DNA of 14,114 bases from RGIG4790 sp964437615 (GTDB lineage: Bacteria > Bacillota > Clostridia > Christensenellales > UBA1242): positions 1-14,114 of the forward strand of contig CAYTHL010000029.1 of the NCBI GenBank assembly GCA_964437615.1, given 5' to 3'. Under the pieces are notes generated by a model. The model was given only the letters and a program-made list of their open reading frames with translations. It ran no database searches and was not told the origin of the DNA. Positions 14,087 to 14,114 of the stretch are shown piece after piece. A program made the translations under genes and the position numbers. Position 1 is the first letter of the stretch. Each line of letters starts with the position of its first letter.

Positions 14087-14114
14087 GGAAGTTTAGCTCA
14101 GCTGGGAGAGCATC
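14087..14114 (+). tRNA. tRNA gene, 5' part only (cut by the window end)
   Basis: GGAAGTT would be the 5' acceptor strand, TA the positions 8-9, and GCTC-AGCTGGGA-GAGC a canonical D arm. The window ends just after, before the anticodon, so the amino acid cannot be read. The D-arm sequence resembles many bacterial tRNAs (valine and alanine tRNAs often share it), but identity stays open. Confidence 0.85.

Overview
The window comes from a low-GC, endospore-forming Firmicute of the class Clostridia, probably an uncultured lineage assembled from scaffolds (there is a run of 100 Ns). The gene order is the conserved Firmicute chromosomal block priA-def-fmt-rlmN-(...)-rpe-spoVM-rpmB-yloU-fakA-recG known from Bacillus subtilis. 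A 27-residue SpoVM gene, too short for ordinary ORF calling, sits in its expected place and marks the organism as a spore former by descent.

Layout. Bases 1-376 are non-coding and full of degraded repeats, ending in a good sigma-A-type promoter for priA. priA (377-2590), def (2907-3356), fmt (4147-5136), rlmN (5136-6191) and rpe (6256-6945) all read rightward. They cover replication restart, removal and addition of the formyl group on initiator methionine, 23S rRNA/tRNA methylation and the pentose phosphate pathway. spoVM (7141-7224) has its own terminator and a possible mother-cell-type promoter. rpmB (7352-7537) reads leftward from a promoter divergent to that of the Asp23/YloU gene (7755-8105), which leads into fakA (8179-9825). 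Between fakA and recG, where B. subtilis carries the sdaA genes, lies a two-gene unit: a 53-residue charged protein overlapping a 465-residue protein with leucine-rich repeats and a transglutaminase-like C-H-D triad. recG (11891-13888) follows, and the window ends in the first 28 bases of a tRNA gene. Compared with B. subtilis, rsmB, prpC, prkC, rsgA and thiN are absent from this stretch.

The unexplained content is between the genes. (1) A ~224-233 bp element with terminal inverted repeats and a nested multi-arm fold occurs after priA and after def, and its right end also opens the window. The N-run sits inside one copy, but the flanks already add up to a complete element. (2) A different 130-bp hairpin element of similar design follows fakA. 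All three elements begin within 12 bases of the stop codon of the gene before them. (3) Between the second element and fmt is a stretch of about 170 bases whose ends form a 20-position helix with 17 pairs, a candidate structured RNA that I cannot name. (4) A palindrome centred on ATTATGTCTGACATAAT occurs before and after recG; the first copy is a perfect 23-bp-arm inverted repeat. The best candidates for something undescribed are the structured elements and RNA around def/fmt and the LRR-transglutaminase pair between fakA and recG.
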